Positions 35,253-44,697 of a stretch of DNA of 64,000 nt are shown in pieces. The notes under the pieces are model-generated. The model saw only the letters and a list, made by a program, of their open reading frames with translations. It searched no databases and was not told the DNA's origin. How positions within the stretch are numbered: the stretch's first letter is position 1; the number at the start of each line of letters is the position of its first letter. The stretch is from Neobacillus sp. YX16 (lineage in GTDB: Bacteria; Bacillota; Bacilli; Bacillales; Cytobacillaceae). The position numbers were made by a program, and so were the translations under genes. The stretch lies in contig NZ_CP126115.1 of the NCBI RefSeq assembly GCF_030123505.1, forward strand, positions 264,001-328,000. The letters run 5' to 3'.

Positions 35253-36116
35253 TTACTTTCCGCCATTATAGAAAGGTTCCAGTCTTTCCAATACAATTTC
35301 AGCTGTGATTGGCAGGTGGTCGGAAGCTAATGTATTTATTACATCTGTTTCTACCGTTTTAATATCGGATGAGGTAAAAATGTAATCAATACGTTTAGTA
35401 GGATTCGTAGCCGAATAGGTATAAGCCTCAGGCTGATCCGCAAACACGTCAAGATAATTTGCATACATTGGTTTCATTTCAATGCTTTCTGGGACTGCGT
35501 TTAAATCTCCCATAATTACTTTTGGTCCTTTGGATTCTCCTGCTATCGCAATGATTTCCTTCATTTGTATTTCACGCTCGGCCGTTGTTAAAGCCAAGTG
35601 CGTATTATAAAAATGCAGGTGATTTCCTTTTACATTAATTGTAGCTTCAAGGAGACCTCGCTGTTCCGTATTTCCGATTCTAGTAAGAGAGTGGTTTTCA
35701 GAGTTCAAAATCGGATACTTACTCAAAATCGCTGTTCCATACTGACGGCGCGGCTCCCCTTCATTTAATGGATCTCTGTCCAAGTTGGCAGCAAAGACAT
35801 AAAACATACCAAGCCGCTCAGCAAGCCATTTTGCCTGGTCTTCAAAAGCACTGCGTTCTGACCAATGGTTGTCCACTTCCTGCAGTCCAATAATCTCTGC
35901 CCCTTCATCTTCAATAATTTTAGCAATTCGTTCCAAATCTAATACTCGATCAACACCTTCAGCGTGATGAATGTTATATGACATCATCTTTACATTTACC
36001 GATACACCTCGTTCAAACTCCGTTCCATTTGCTGTTGCTTTTGACTGTGTCCCCATTAGAGAACCCATAAAAAATGCAATAGTCATCAGGCTCATTACCA
36101 GTTTCATGATTTTCAT
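35253..36116 (-). CDS. Secreted endonuclease/exonuclease/phosphatase-family protein
   Basis: This 287-residue hydrolase has an N-terminal signal peptide (MKIMKLVMSLMTIAFFMGSL, cleavage near residue 30). EEP-family motifs are visible: MSYNIHHAEG, IIGLQEVD (metal-binding Glu), FYNTHLAL, VIMGDLNAVP (Asp/Asn), DYIFTSSD and SDHLPI (catalytic His). It should act outside the cell on phosphodiesters. A string of 11-bp-spaced hexamers upstream predicts PhoP control, consistent with phosphate scavenging together with the divergent PhoX gene. Confidence 0.92.
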   Translation of the reverse strand: MKIMKLVMSLMTIAFFMGSLMGTQSKATANGTEFERGVSVNVKMMSYNIHHAEGVDRVLDLERIAKIIEDEGAEIIGLQEVDNHWSERSAFEDQAKWLAERLGMFYVFAANLDRDPLNEGEPRRQYGTAILSKYPILNSENHSLTRIGNTEQRGLLEATINVKGNHLHFYNTHLALTTAEREIQMKEIIAIAGESKGPKVIMGDLNAVPESIEMKPMYANYLDVFADQPEAYTYSATNPTKRIDYIFTSSDIKTVETDVINTLASDHLPITAEIVLERLEPFYNGGK

Positions 36117-36184
36117 TACTCATTTCCTCCTCTAGTAGATTCTATTAAATAGTACAGAAGAAAGTTGAAGAACTAATTACTTGA

Positions 36185-36223
36185 GTGTAAACACCATATT
36201 AAGAAGTGTAAAGAATAGGTAAA
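36185..36223 (-). promoter_or_regulatory. PhoP box for the secreted EEP hydrolase
   Basis: Read on the minus strand, TTTACC, TTTACA, TAATAT and TTACAC follow each other at exact 11-bp intervals. PhoP of Bacillus binds direct repeats of TT(A/T/C)ACA-like hexamers with 5-bp spacers. The third hexamer is poor. Confidence 0.6.
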
Positions 36224-36255
36224 GTATTCAGTTAATGTCGTAAAGGCAAGACATA

Positions 36256-36294
36256 TTTACAATTCCTTATCAATAGTTTACTGAATTTTTACAA
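36256..36294 (+). promoter_or_regulatory. PhoP box for the PhoX-like phosphatase
   Basis: TTTACA, TTATCA, TTACTG and TTACAA lie at exact 11-bp intervals, about 75 bp before the GTG start. Together with the mirror-image array at 36185 this predicts divergent activation under phosphate starvation. Confidence 0.65.
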
Positions 36295-36369
36295 AAATCC
36301 TACTTTCCCTTAAAACTTTCAATTTAGTCTATTACTAGATTCATAATAATATTTGAGGAGAGATAGTCT

Positions 36370-37800
36370 GTGAATAATGAAACTTCTAAAAATGGCTTGA
36401 ACAGAAGAGACTTTTTAAAAGCGGGAGGAATGGGTACACTTGCCCTCACACTTGGGTCAACTGGGGTATTAGCACTTGGTTCAAAAGCATTTGCGGATAC
36501 GACGAACAATCCAACCAGCGGCTTTGGCGGTTACGGTCCTTTGGTGCCGGATCCGAATGGAATTCTTGACCTTCCAAAAGGTTTTCATTACAAAATTATC
36601 TCTAAAGAAGGCGGTCTAATGTCAAATGGGGCAAAAATCCCTGGCGCATTTGATGGGATGGCAGCTTTCGAAGGACCTAACAATACTACCGTTCTAGTTC
36701 GTAACCATGAATTGGGGACAGGCGCAGCATTTGGAAGCAATCCTTTTGATGCAGCTGCTCAAGGTGGTACAACGGCCCTAGTAGTAGGAGCTAATCGAGA
36801 AGTTATCAAAGAATATGTAACCTCATCAGGTACAATTCGAAATTGTGCTGGCGGAGCGACACCATGGGGTACATGGCTAACTTGTGAAGAAACACGTTCT
36901 GCAACACATGGATATGTATTCGAAGTAGATCCACAGCAGCCTGAAAACGAAATGTCCAAAACTCCAATCAAGGAGATGGGTCGTTTTGCACACGAAGCCT
37001 GTGCAATTGACCCATCTACAGGATATGTATACTTAACTGAAGATGCTAGCCCAAGCTACCTTTACCGTTTTATCCCAAATAACACGAGCCAAAAGCCTGG
37101 CGCGTTACAAGAAGGCGGTACGCTGTATGCAGCTGCGATTGAAGCGGTAACGGATCCAGCAGCAAGCACTTTCAAAACAGGACAAACATTTAAAATTGTT
37201 TGGAAGAAAGTAGATCCTCATTTTTGCCGAGAGGAAGCAGCTGCACAGAATTGCATTAAATTCTCAAGACTTGAGGGAGCTTTCTTCCAAGAGGGTGTTT
37301 TCTGGTTCGATGACACCTCTGCCGGTGACAAAAAACTCGGACGCGTTTACCGTTATATTCCTCACACTAATACATTGGAGCTTTTCTATGAGGGTAATGA
37401 TGCACGAGAAATGGAATATCCAGATAATATATGTATGACTCCATGGGGCGACCTTTGGTACGCAGAAGATGGTTCAGGTGATGATAGACTTATGGGAATT
37501 ACTCCAGAAGGCAAAATTTATCCTTTTGCCCACAACCGTCTAAGTAATTCAGAATTGGCAGGTCCTACCTTCTCGCCAGATGGAAACACACTTTTTGTTA
37601 ATATACAAAGCCCTGGTAAAACCTTTGCTATTTGGGGACCGTTCCAACGCAGAAATTCTGCGCGCGCAAGAGAAATGTCCTACGCTGCTCCTGCCAATCT
37701 TGCACCGCAAGTTTCGGAAAAAGTGGCAAAGGCTGCCGAGGCGCAAGGTATGTCCGTTCTAGAAGCAGCAGCATTTGAACGTCATGGCTTAATGTTATAA
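36370..37800 (+). CDS. phoX: PhoX-family alkaline phosphatase (Tat-exported)
   Basis: This 476-residue calcium/iron-dependent phosphatase belongs to the PhoX/DUF839 family and is predicted to be exported folded. The Tat signal is NRRDFLKAGGMGTLALTLGS (11-30). Family motifs follow: LVRNHELG, NCAGGATPWGTWLTCEE and GRFAHEACAIDPSTGYVYLTED, then PDNICMTPWGDLWYAED. The start is GTG with GAGGAG upstream. The PhoP-box array just upstream fits a role in phosphate acquisition. Confidence 0.93.
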   Translation: MNNETSKNGLNRRDFLKAGGMGTLALTLGSTGVLALGSKAFADTTNNPTSGFGGYGPLVPDPNGILDLPKGFHYKIISKEGGLMSNGAKIPGAFDGMAAFEGPNNTTVLVRNHELGTGAAFGSNPFDAAAQGGTTALVVGANREVIKEYVTSSGTIRNCAGGATPWGTWLTCEETRSATHGYVFEVDPQQPENEMSKTPIKEMGRFAHEACAIDPSTGYVYLTEDASPSYLYRFIPNNTSQKPGALQEGGTLYAAAIEAVTDPAASTFKTGQTFKIVWKKVDPHFCREEAAAQNCIKFSRLEGAFFQEGVFWFDDTSAGDKKLGRVYRYIPHTNTLELFYEGNDAREMEYPDNICMTPWGDLWYAEDGSGDDRLMGITPEGKIYPFAHNRLSNSELAGPTFSPDGNTLFVNIQSPGKTFAIWGPFQRRNSARAREMSYAAPANLAPQVSEKVAKAAEAQGMSVLEAAAFERHGLML

Positions 37801-37878
37801 TTTGAATAATGGAGTCAGTCCCTCAGTGAATAACTGCTTTAACGCAATGGGGGACAGACCCAATTTCCCAAAAGTATA

Positions 37879-37917
37879 GACTACTTCCTAAATTTAAGGA
37901 GGTAGTCTTTTTTATGT
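37879..37917 (+). terminator. Rho-independent terminator after phoX
   Basis: AGACTACTTCCT and AGGAGGTAGTCT pair around AAATTTA, followed by TTTTTTA. Confidence 0.8.
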
Positions 37918-38249
37918 TGTTAAAATTTAAAAGCTTGTATCTATTTTCTCATCCTCTATCTCTTATAGGTCAGCTAATGTTGCTCCCCTTATTCAGAAAA
38001 AGTAATCTCTATTGCTATATTATTCCTAGTTATATAAAAAAATGGACAAGTATAGTCAAGTAGCCATGTTATAAATGCAATTTCTTTCATATTATTCAGT
38101 ATGTCTTTAGAAAGGAGGAAAAACATTAAGGATATTAATCGAGGTCTCTCAAAAGTTCACTGAACTTTTGGGAGGCTTCTTTTTTATTTCTTACGTTACA
38201 TAGAGGTAAACATTTTCGCCGTGATTTTATCCTTTTGGTGCGACCATTC
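37918..38249. other. Intergenic stretch with an orphan ribosome site and hairpin
   Basis: AAAGGAGG at 38113 is followed only by a 13-codon frame (ATT start), probably the 5' remnant of a lost gene. A T-tailed hairpin (CTCTCAAAAGTTCA with TGAACTTTTGGGAG, about 38142-38186) follows. Nothing else is seen. Confidence 0.5.
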
Positions 38250-38795
38250 TTAATATCTCCTAGTCATCCATACCGACATTTGATGTGCAATATATTCAGA
38301 GCTATAATGTTTTCCATCCCGAATCCACCACATTAAAATACCTAGAATTGAGGATGCGATAATATCTTTTGAAACAGCATCTTCTGTTACTATTTTATTT
38401 AGATCGCGCCTAGCCTGAACGAATTCCACGATAAAGTTATGGAGCTTCTTTTGGAACGCCTTCTCTTCGAATAACACGGATAAGTACTTTCGATGTTGAT
38501 AAAAGTAATCCAAAAAGGTAAGTCTATGTTCATCTAAATCTACATGTTCTGGTTGTAAAAGAGGTGATAATTTCTTAGACAAATCGTCGAAAATATCATA
38601 AACGACATGCTTCAGTAAATCCTGCATATCTACATAATGCAGGTAGAATGTAGCACGATTTAATTCAGCTTTTGCTGTTATTTTTTGAACCGTTAATTCC
38701 TGTAAATTTTGTGATTCAATTAATAATGATATAACCGCTTCCTTCAATAAACGCTTGGAGCGAATAGCACGTGGATCCTCTTTCCTTGCAGACAT
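38250..38795 (-). CDS. TetR-family transcriptional regulator
   Basis: The 181-residue repressor has an N-terminal TetR helix-turn-helix (LTVQKITAKAELNRATFYLHY, about 34-54) and a C-terminal domain of the TetR_C_33/YvdT-like kind (LTFLDYFYQHRKYLSVLFEE). AAAGGAG lies upstream. It is divergent from the MFS exporter gene and probably represses it in response to a transported drug. Confidence 0.92.
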   Translation of the reverse strand: MSARKEDPRAIRSKRLLKEAVISLLIESQNLQELTVQKITAKAELNRATFYLHYVDMQDLLKHVVYDIFDDLSKKLSPLLQPEHVDLDEHRLTFLDYFYQHRKYLSVLFEEKAFQKKLHNFIVEFVQARRDLNKIVTEDAVSKDIIASSILGILMWWIRDGKHYSSEYIAHQMSVWMTRRY

Positions 38796-38967
38796 TTTAT
38801 TAACTCCTTTGACTATTAACCTAACACTTTTACAACATAATTAAGTGAACCGTTGCATAGTTGACGTTTTATTAAATAATGTTGGTGGTTTCTTAATTTA
38901 AAAGTTGTTACAATCTATTTTATCGTCACTATGTTGATAAAGTAAAGAGGAGGTCTATGAGTTTTCT

Positions 38968-40401
38968 ATGGCTCAACAAATGAATAAGAAAGTATTACTG
39001 TTTGTGTTGCTGCTTGGAGGTTTCTTATCGATATTAAACCAAACACTATTAAATGTTGCATTAAGTGAATTTATGGAAGTGTTTGATGTTGGTGCGACAA
39101 CTGTACAATGGTTAGCAACAGGATTCATGCTGGTTAACGGTATATTAATTCCGGTAACGGCTTTTTTAATGAAGCGCTTTTCAACACGTCAATTATTTAT
39201 TAGCTCAATGCTATTATTATTAATCGGTTCTATCATTTGTGCGATTGCACCAAATTTTTCAATATTATTAATAGGACGTATGATTCAAGCTGCTGGTGCA
39301 GGTATTATTATGCCGCTCATGATGAGTGTCGTTATGTTTATTTTCCCACTTGAAAAACGAGGAAGCGCAATGGGCCTAATAGGGCTTGCCATGATTTTCG
39401 CTCCTGCTATAGCACCAACATTATCTGGCTTTGTCATTGAATATGTATCATGGCGCTGGTTGTTTATAGGTTTAATTCCGCTTGTAGGAATTGTTATTGT
39501 ATTAGCATTCAAATATTTAATTAACATTTCTGAAGGATTGAAGGCAGAATTGGATGTGCTAAGTTTCATACTATCAACAATCGGCTTCGGGCTAGTATTA
39601 TATGGATTTAGTAATGCCGGTAGTCACGGATGGGGCGATGCGATGGTGTTAACGTCAATTATTGCGGGGGTATTGGTGTTAGTGTTTTTCACAATGCGTC
39701 AATTACGCGCAAGTGATCCGTTTTTAAATTTACGAGTGTTCCAAAACAAAACGTTTACAATGACGTCTCTCATTAACATTATCGTAACGATGATGTTATA
39801 TGCCGATATGATTTTATTACCGATTTATTTACAAGATGGCCGTGGTTTTACAGCATTTGATGCAGGATTATTATTATTGCCAGGGGCCATCGTCAATGCT
39901 TTTCTTTCACCTGTTACCGGAAAATGGTATGACCGATTCGGCGCAAAGCCATTATTCATTATCGGTTTAATTTTTGTCATCCCTTCGATGTGGGTTGTCA
40001 CCGACTTAACGCAAAACACGACATTTGCTTTTTTAATGATTCGTACGATTTTCTTGCGTATCGGTTTAAGCTTTATAACCATGCCGCTGAACACAGCAGG
40101 CTTAAATGCATTATCGAAGGAACTTGTTACACATGGCACAGCCGTTAACAATACGGTTCGTCAAATTGCAGGGGCGATTGGTACAGCGGTTGTCGTAACC
40201 ATTTATACCTCAAATGCAACAGACTATGCAGGGGATTTAGTTAAACAAGGTGTGACAGAAAGAATTACGGAACTGGCATCAATATTTGCCTCAAGCCAAT
40301 CCTACTACTTCATGATGATTTTAGCGGTTGTTGCACTGGTAATCACATTGGTTACACCGTTAAAGAAACCTATGTCACCTGAAAAAGCAGAAGAGTTGTA
40401 A
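38968..40401 (+). CDS. MFS drug exporter, DHA2 (LmrB/EmrB) family
   Basis: This 477-residue protein has about 14 hydrophobic segments, typical of DHA2 proton antiporters. The motif A-like loop KRFSTRQLF, WLATGFMLV and GLAMIFAPAIAPTLSGFV (motif C) are visible. AGAGGAGG lies 20 nt before the ATG. Divergent TetR control is typical for inducible multidrug exporters. The substrate cannot be inferred. Confidence 0.93.
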   Translation: MAQQMNKKVLLFVLLLGGFLSILNQTLLNVALSEFMEVFDVGATTVQWLATGFMLVNGILIPVTAFLMKRFSTRQLFISSMLLLLIGSIICAIAPNFSILLIGRMIQAAGAGIIMPLMMSVVMFIFPLEKRGSAMGLIGLAMIFAPAIAPTLSGFVIEYVSWRWLFIGLIPLVGIVIVLAFKYLINISEGLKAELDVLSFILSTIGFGLVLYGFSNAGSHGWGDAMVLTSIIAGVLVLVFFTMRQLRASDPFLNLRVFQNKTFTMTSLINIIVTMMLYADMILLPIYLQDGRGFTAFDAGLLLLPGAIVNAFLSPVTGKWYDRFGAKPLFIIGLIFVIPSMWVVTDLTQNTTFAFLMIRTIFLRIGLSFITMPLNTAGLNALSKELVTHGTAVNNTVRQIAGAIGTAVVVTIYTSNATDYAGDLVKQGVTERITELASIFASSQSYYFMMILAVVALVITLVTPLKKPMSPEKAEEL

Positions 40402-40503
40402 TAAAATTTTTCAAGTATAGACTATCTCCTAAAAATAAGTGGATGAAGTTATTTATGTTACTATAATGGTATATGAATTTGAAATGTTATGAGGTAGAGG
40501 ACA

Positions 40504-41499
40504 ATGAGTACAATTTTAGATATTGCTAAGCTTGCGGGTGTGGCGAAAAGTACGGTTTCTCGGTATTTAAATGGCGGCTCGGTTGGGGAAGCGACGAAGA
40601 AGAAAATTGAACAGGCAATCAAGGAGACCGGGTATTCTCCGAATCCATTTGCGCAGAGTTTAAAAGCGAAGAAAACGAATATTATTGGCACGATTGTCCC
40701 GCGGCTTGATTCCTATGCTTCTTCACAAACATTAATTGGCATCGATGAACAATTAAAGAAAATGAATTATCAGATGCTTATTTCCAATACAAGTCAAAAT
40801 CTGGACCGAGAGATAGAAAGCATCTATAGCTTCGCCAATCAAAAGATGGCGGGGATTATTTTGCTTGCTACTGAAATCACAGATCAGCATATCCAGGCAT
40901 TTGAAAGTGTTAAGGTTCCTGTACTGTTAATTGGACAAGAGCATGAGAACTTTCATAGTCTAATTCATGATGATTTTAATGCCGGTTATGCGATGGGGCG
41001 GTACGTACTAGAAAAAGGATATCGGAAAATTGCTTATTTAGGCGTAACGGAACGGGATATTTCAGTAGGCGTGAAACGAAAGCAGGGTTTTAAAAAGGCG
41101 ATACAAGAAGTCGAGGATTGTGATGTTCGCTTCTATGAGACATTATTCAATATTCCAGCTGCACAAGCGAGTTCAAAGGAAATCATCCATGAATTTCAGC
41201 CTGCGATCTTTGTATGTGCAACCGATAATATCGCTCTTGGGGTTTTGAAGGCATCGTATTCAGAGAGGATCACGGTCCCTCAGGACTTAGCAGTTACAGG
41301 TTTTGGAGGCTATGATGTGACAGGAATCATTCATCCGGGCATAACGACGGCGAAGTTTTTTTACAAAGAAGCGGGGGAAAAGGCCGCAAGACATATTGTA
41401 GAGTTAGTCAATGAACGTCCTGTAGAAAAAGTAACACTTTCTAAATTTGAAATTATTGAGCGGGAAAGCGTTGACAATCTTTTGAACTGTCCCCTATAA
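40504..41499 (+). CDS. scrR: LacI-family repressor of the sucrose operon
   Basis: This 331-residue regulator has the classic LacI N-terminus (TILDIAKLAGVAKSTVSRYL, 3-22) and a periplasmic-binding-protein-like effector domain. It lies directly upstream of sucrose uptake and hydrolysis genes, with three GGAACCGGTTCC palindromes between it and scrA. It probably senses fructose or a phosphorylated sugar. MEME-style effector prediction is not possible from sequence alone. Confidence 0.92.
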   Translation: MSTILDIAKLAGVAKSTVSRYLNGGSVGEATKKKIEQAIKETGYSPNPFAQSLKAKKTNIIGTIVPRLDSYASSQTLIGIDEQLKKMNYQMLISNTSQNLDREIESIYSFANQKMAGIILLATEITDQHIQAFESVKVPVLLIGQEHENFHSLIHDDFNAGYAMGRYVLEKGYRKIAYLGVTERDISVGVKRKQGFKKAIQEVEDCDVRFYETLFNIPAAQASSKEIIHEFQPAIFVCATDNIALGVLKASYSERITVPQDLAVTGFGGYDVTGIIHPGITTAKFFYKEAGEKAARHIVELVNERPVEKVTLSKFEIIERESVDNLLNCPL

Positions 41500-41510
41500 T
41501 AGAGACAACG

Positions 41511-41657
41511 AAACCGGTTCCAATTAAGAGGACCTGTTCACTTGGTAACAATTGAATATGGTTTCTCTTTTTAACTATTTATTTTTTTAATTAAAATCGG
41601 AACCGGTTCCATTAGAGAAAAGAACTTATTTTTTTGTTTCTTAATGGAACCGGTTCC
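41511..41657. promoter_or_regulatory. Three LacI-type operators upstream of scrA
   Basis: AACCGGTT-centred palindromes lie at 41511-41525 (AAACCGGTTCC), 41599-41610 and 41646-41657 (both perfect GGAACCGGTTCC). Spacings of about 88 and 47 bp allow cooperative repression or looping by ScrR. The last copy overlaps the untranslated leader of scrA. Confidence 0.85.
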
Positions 41658-41685
41658 TAAAACAAATGAAAAGAGAGGGATTAAA

Positions 41686-43137
41686 GTGGATCATAAAAAA
41701 ATTGCACGGGAAGTTTTGGATGCCATTGGTGGTCAGGAAAACGTATCAGCTGCAGCGCATTGCGCCACACGCTTACGTCTTGTTTTACAGGATGAATCGG
41801 TCGTAGATCAAGCAGCATTGGACAACATGGATGTCGTGAAAGGGACCTTTTCAACAGGAGGTCAGTTTCAAATTATCCTAGGATCTGGAACAGTGAACGA
41901 GGTCTATAAGCACTTGGCGAAGATGTCTGGTCAAACGGAAATGTCAACGAGTGATGTGAAGGATGCGGCGACGAAGAAACTGAATCCGATTCAGCAATTT
42001 GTCAAAATGCTGTCAGACATCTTCGTTCCGATTATTCCAGCGATCGTAGCTGGCGGTTTATTAATGGGGATAAACAATGTCTTAACTGCTCCAGACTTGT
42101 TTATTGAAGGAAAATCCTTAGTGGATGCCAATCCGGAAATGGCAGATTTAGCGGCACTTATTAATACATTTGCAAATGCTGCCTTTGTCTTTTTACCTAT
42201 ATTAATTGGTTTTTCAGCAACGAAACGGTTTGGTGGGAATCCTTTCCTTGGGGCTACTCTTGGAATGCTAATGGTTCATCCGGACTTATTAAATGGGTAC
42301 GGTTACGGTGCAGCAGTACTGAATAATGAAGTCCCAGTTTGGAATCTTTTTGGCCTAGAAATTGAAAAGGTAGGCTATCAGGGAACAGTACTTCCGGTTC
42401 TTGCCGCGTCTTTTATTCTTGCAAAAATCGAAACATCCTTACGGAAGGTTATTCCATCTGCTTTAGACAATCTATTAACACCTTTATTGTCTATCTTTAT
42501 TACCGGGGTTTTAACGTTTACTTTGGTAGGCCCGTTGACACGTTCAGCTGGAAATTTATTAACAGATGGAATCGTTTGGTTATATGACACCACAGGTATC
42601 ATTGGCGGGATCATTTTCGGTTTACTATATGCACCAATTGTTATTACAGGTATGCACCACAGCTTTATTGCGGTAGAAACACAATTGCTTGCTGATGTCG
42701 TGAAAACCGGTGGATCGTTTATCTTTGTCATTGCGGCGATGTCAAACATGGCACAAGGAGGAGCGACTCTTGCGGTGCTAAAGACTACGAAAAATGCCAA
42801 AATCAAAGGAACTGCTTCAGCAGCTGGTATCTCTGCCTTACTAGGGATTACTGAACCAGCGATGTTTGGGGTTAATTTGAAGTTACGCTATCCATTTATC
42901 GGTGCGATTATTGGTTCTGCCGTTGGATCTGGCTTTGTTACGTTGTTCAAGGTTAAAGCGACTGCACTAGGGGCAGCAGGTATACCAGGAATCATCTCGA
43001 TTCGCCCAGATACCATAATTTCTTATATTATCGGTATGGCCATCGCATTTGCCGTAGCATTTATCGTCACGATTGTTTTAGCGAAAAGAGAAGAAAAAAA
43101 AGCAGTTAAACAAACATCCGATCAAGTAGCAGCATAA
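41686..43137 (+). CDS. scrA: PTS sucrose-specific EIIBC component
   Basis: This membrane permease phosphorylates sucrose during uptake, giving sucrose-6-phosphate. GTG 41686 is chosen (VDHKKIAREVLDAIGGQENV) because AGAGAGGG precedes it, giving 483 residues. It has an N-terminal EIIB domain with the phospho-Cys in AHCATRLR, and a ten-helix EIIC domain (TGMHHSFIAVETQLL, GITEPAMFGVNLKLR). There is no EIIA domain, so it must borrow one, often from the glucose permease. Confidence 0.94.
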   Translation: MDHKKIAREVLDAIGGQENVSAAAHCATRLRLVLQDESVVDQAALDNMDVVKGTFSTGGQFQIILGSGTVNEVYKHLAKMSGQTEMSTSDVKDAATKKLNPIQQFVKMLSDIFVPIIPAIVAGGLLMGINNVLTAPDLFIEGKSLVDANPEMADLAALINTFANAAFVFLPILIGFSATKRFGGNPFLGATLGMLMVHPDLLNGYGYGAAVLNNEVPVWNLFGLEIEKVGYQGTVLPVLAASFILAKIETSLRKVIPSALDNLLTPLLSIFITGVLTFTLVGPLTRSAGNLLTDGIVWLYDTTGIIGGIIFGLLYAPIVITGMHHSFIAVETQLLADVVKTGGSFIFVIAAMSNMAQGGATLAVLKTTKNAKIKGTASAAGISALLGITEPAMFGVNLKLRYPFIGAIIGSAVGSGFVTLFKVKATALGAAGIPGIISIRPDTIISYIIGMAIAFAVAFIVTIVLAKREEKKAVKQTSDQVAA

Positions 43138-43148
43138 TAAAAAATGAA

Positions 43149-43174
43149 AAGGAGAATCCCGTGATTCTCCTTTT
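43149..43174 (+). terminator. Intercistronic hairpin between scrA and scrB
   Basis: AGGAGAATC and GATTCTCCT pair around CCGT with a TTTTG tail. As it lies within the operon it may attenuate or stabilise mRNA segments. Confidence 0.7.
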
Positions 43175-43194
43175 GCGCATTAGGAGTGAACAGC

Positions 43195-44670
43195 ATGGAA
43201 TGGACAAAAGAGCAGCGATACAGAACCATGGACGAAGTATCCGAAGAGGAAATACAAGGGCTAGCCAAACTAGTGAACCAATGCCCATGGCGCCAGTCTT
43301 TTCATATTCAGCCGGTGACAGGATTGTTAAACGACCCGAATGGTTTTAGTTATTTTAATGGGGAATATCATTTATTCTATCAATGGTTCCCGCTCGGGCC
43401 GGTTCATGGGTTGAAGCATTGGTATCATACGAAGTCTAAAGACTTGATACACTGGGAAAATGTTGGAATGGGTATCGAGCCGTCGAATGAGTTTGATAGT
43501 CATGGGGCGTATTCTGGAAGCGGAATTGAGCATGATGGGAAATTATATTTCATGTACACAGGCAATACGCGCGATGAATATTGGAATCGACATCCCTATC
43601 AATGTTTGGCTGTGATGAGTCCGGATGGAAGTGTTGTCAAAATGGATGCACCGGTGATTGCAGAAGTTCCTAACGGTTATACTGACCATTTTCGTGATCC
43701 AAAGGTTTGGAAAAATGGGGACCTCTTCTATGCAGTGATTGGTGCCCAAAGGGAAAATGAGACTGGAAGTGTAGTTTTATTTCAATCTAAGGATTTAAAA
43801 GATTGGCAGTTTATGGACGAAGTGAAGACAGGGTTAGGTGAAGAGTTCGGTTATATGTGGGAATGTCCGGATTATTTTGAGCTGGATGGACATGGCGTAT
43901 TCCTTTTCTCCCCACAAGGATTAAAAGCGGAAGGTGACTGCTATCAAAATATTTATCAATCAGGGTATGTAGTTGGAAGTCCAATAGATTTTGAGAATAT
44001 CGAATTAAAGCATGGTGCATTCCATGAACTGGATCGGGGCTTTGATTTTTATGCACCACAAACAACGGTAGATCACAAGGGGAGGCGGATTTTAGTTGGG
44101 TGGATGGGATTACCGGAAATTGACTATCCTACTGATAAAAATGGCTGGGCACACTGTTTAACACTTCCTCGTGAGTTAACGATTAAAGACGGAAAACTGA
44201 TTCAACAGCCGGTTTCTGAGCTGAAATTGCTTCGCGGAGAAAAGGTGGAAACCAGCCAAAGTGTTGAGAATGAGAATGTTCGTCTCGGTAACTTTGAGGG
44301 AGACGTGTATGAGCTTCTTGCGGAATTCTCTGATAGTACGGCTGAGGAGTTTGGTTTGGAACTTCGGGTTGGAGAAATGGAGAAAACCGTGATTAAATAT
44401 GATGGTGTTGCGAAAAAGGTTGTGTTTGATCGGACTAGGTCGGGCGAATCTTTCGCTGAGGAGTTTGGTACGGTTCGGAAATGTACGTTGGACGCTGAAA
44501 AGATTTCAATTCGAATCTTTGTTGATGTTTCCTCTGTTGAAGTGTTTGTAAATGATGGAGAGGAAGTATTTACTGGAAGGATTTTTCCTGGTAAAGCTAG
44601 TAGTGGAATACGTGTGTTTGCTCGTGGTGGACATACGAATGTAAAGGCAGTTAAATGGGATATCAAATAA
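43195..44670 (+). CDS. scrB: Sucrose-6-phosphate hydrolase (GH32)
   Basis: The enzyme hydrolyses sucrose-6-phosphate to glucose-6-phosphate and fructose in the cytosol. The 491-residue GH32 protein shows the nucleophile motif LLNDPNGF near 43, FRDPKVW (transition-state Asp), WECPDYFEL (acid/base Glu) and a C-terminal beta-sandwich. ATG 43195 is 8 nt after AGGAG; an in-frame GTG at 43186 overlaps it. Confidence 0.95.
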   Translation: MEWTKEQRYRTMDEVSEEEIQGLAKLVNQCPWRQSFHIQPVTGLLNDPNGFSYFNGEYHLFYQWFPLGPVHGLKHWYHTKSKDLIHWENVGMGIEPSNEFDSHGAYSGSGIEHDGKLYFMYTGNTRDEYWNRHPYQCLAVMSPDGSVVKMDAPVIAEVPNGYTDHFRDPKVWKNGDLFYAVIGAQRENETGSVVLFQSKDLKDWQFMDEVKTGLGEEFGYMWECPDYFELDGHGVFLFSPQGLKAEGDCYQNIYQSGYVVGSPIDFENIELKHGAFHELDRGFDFYAPQTTVDHKGRRILVGWMGLPEIDYPTDKNGWAHCLTLPRELTIKDGKLIQQPVSELKLLRGEKVETSQSVENENVRLGNFEGDVYELLAEFSDSTAEEFGLELRVGEMEKTVIKYDGVAKKVVFDRTRSGESFAEEFGTVRKCTLDAEKISIRIFVDVSSVEVFVNDGEEVFTGRIFPGKASSGIRVFARGGHTNVKAVKWDIK

Positions 44671-44697
44671 TTTTTTAGTTGTACTAGAGGTGACAAA

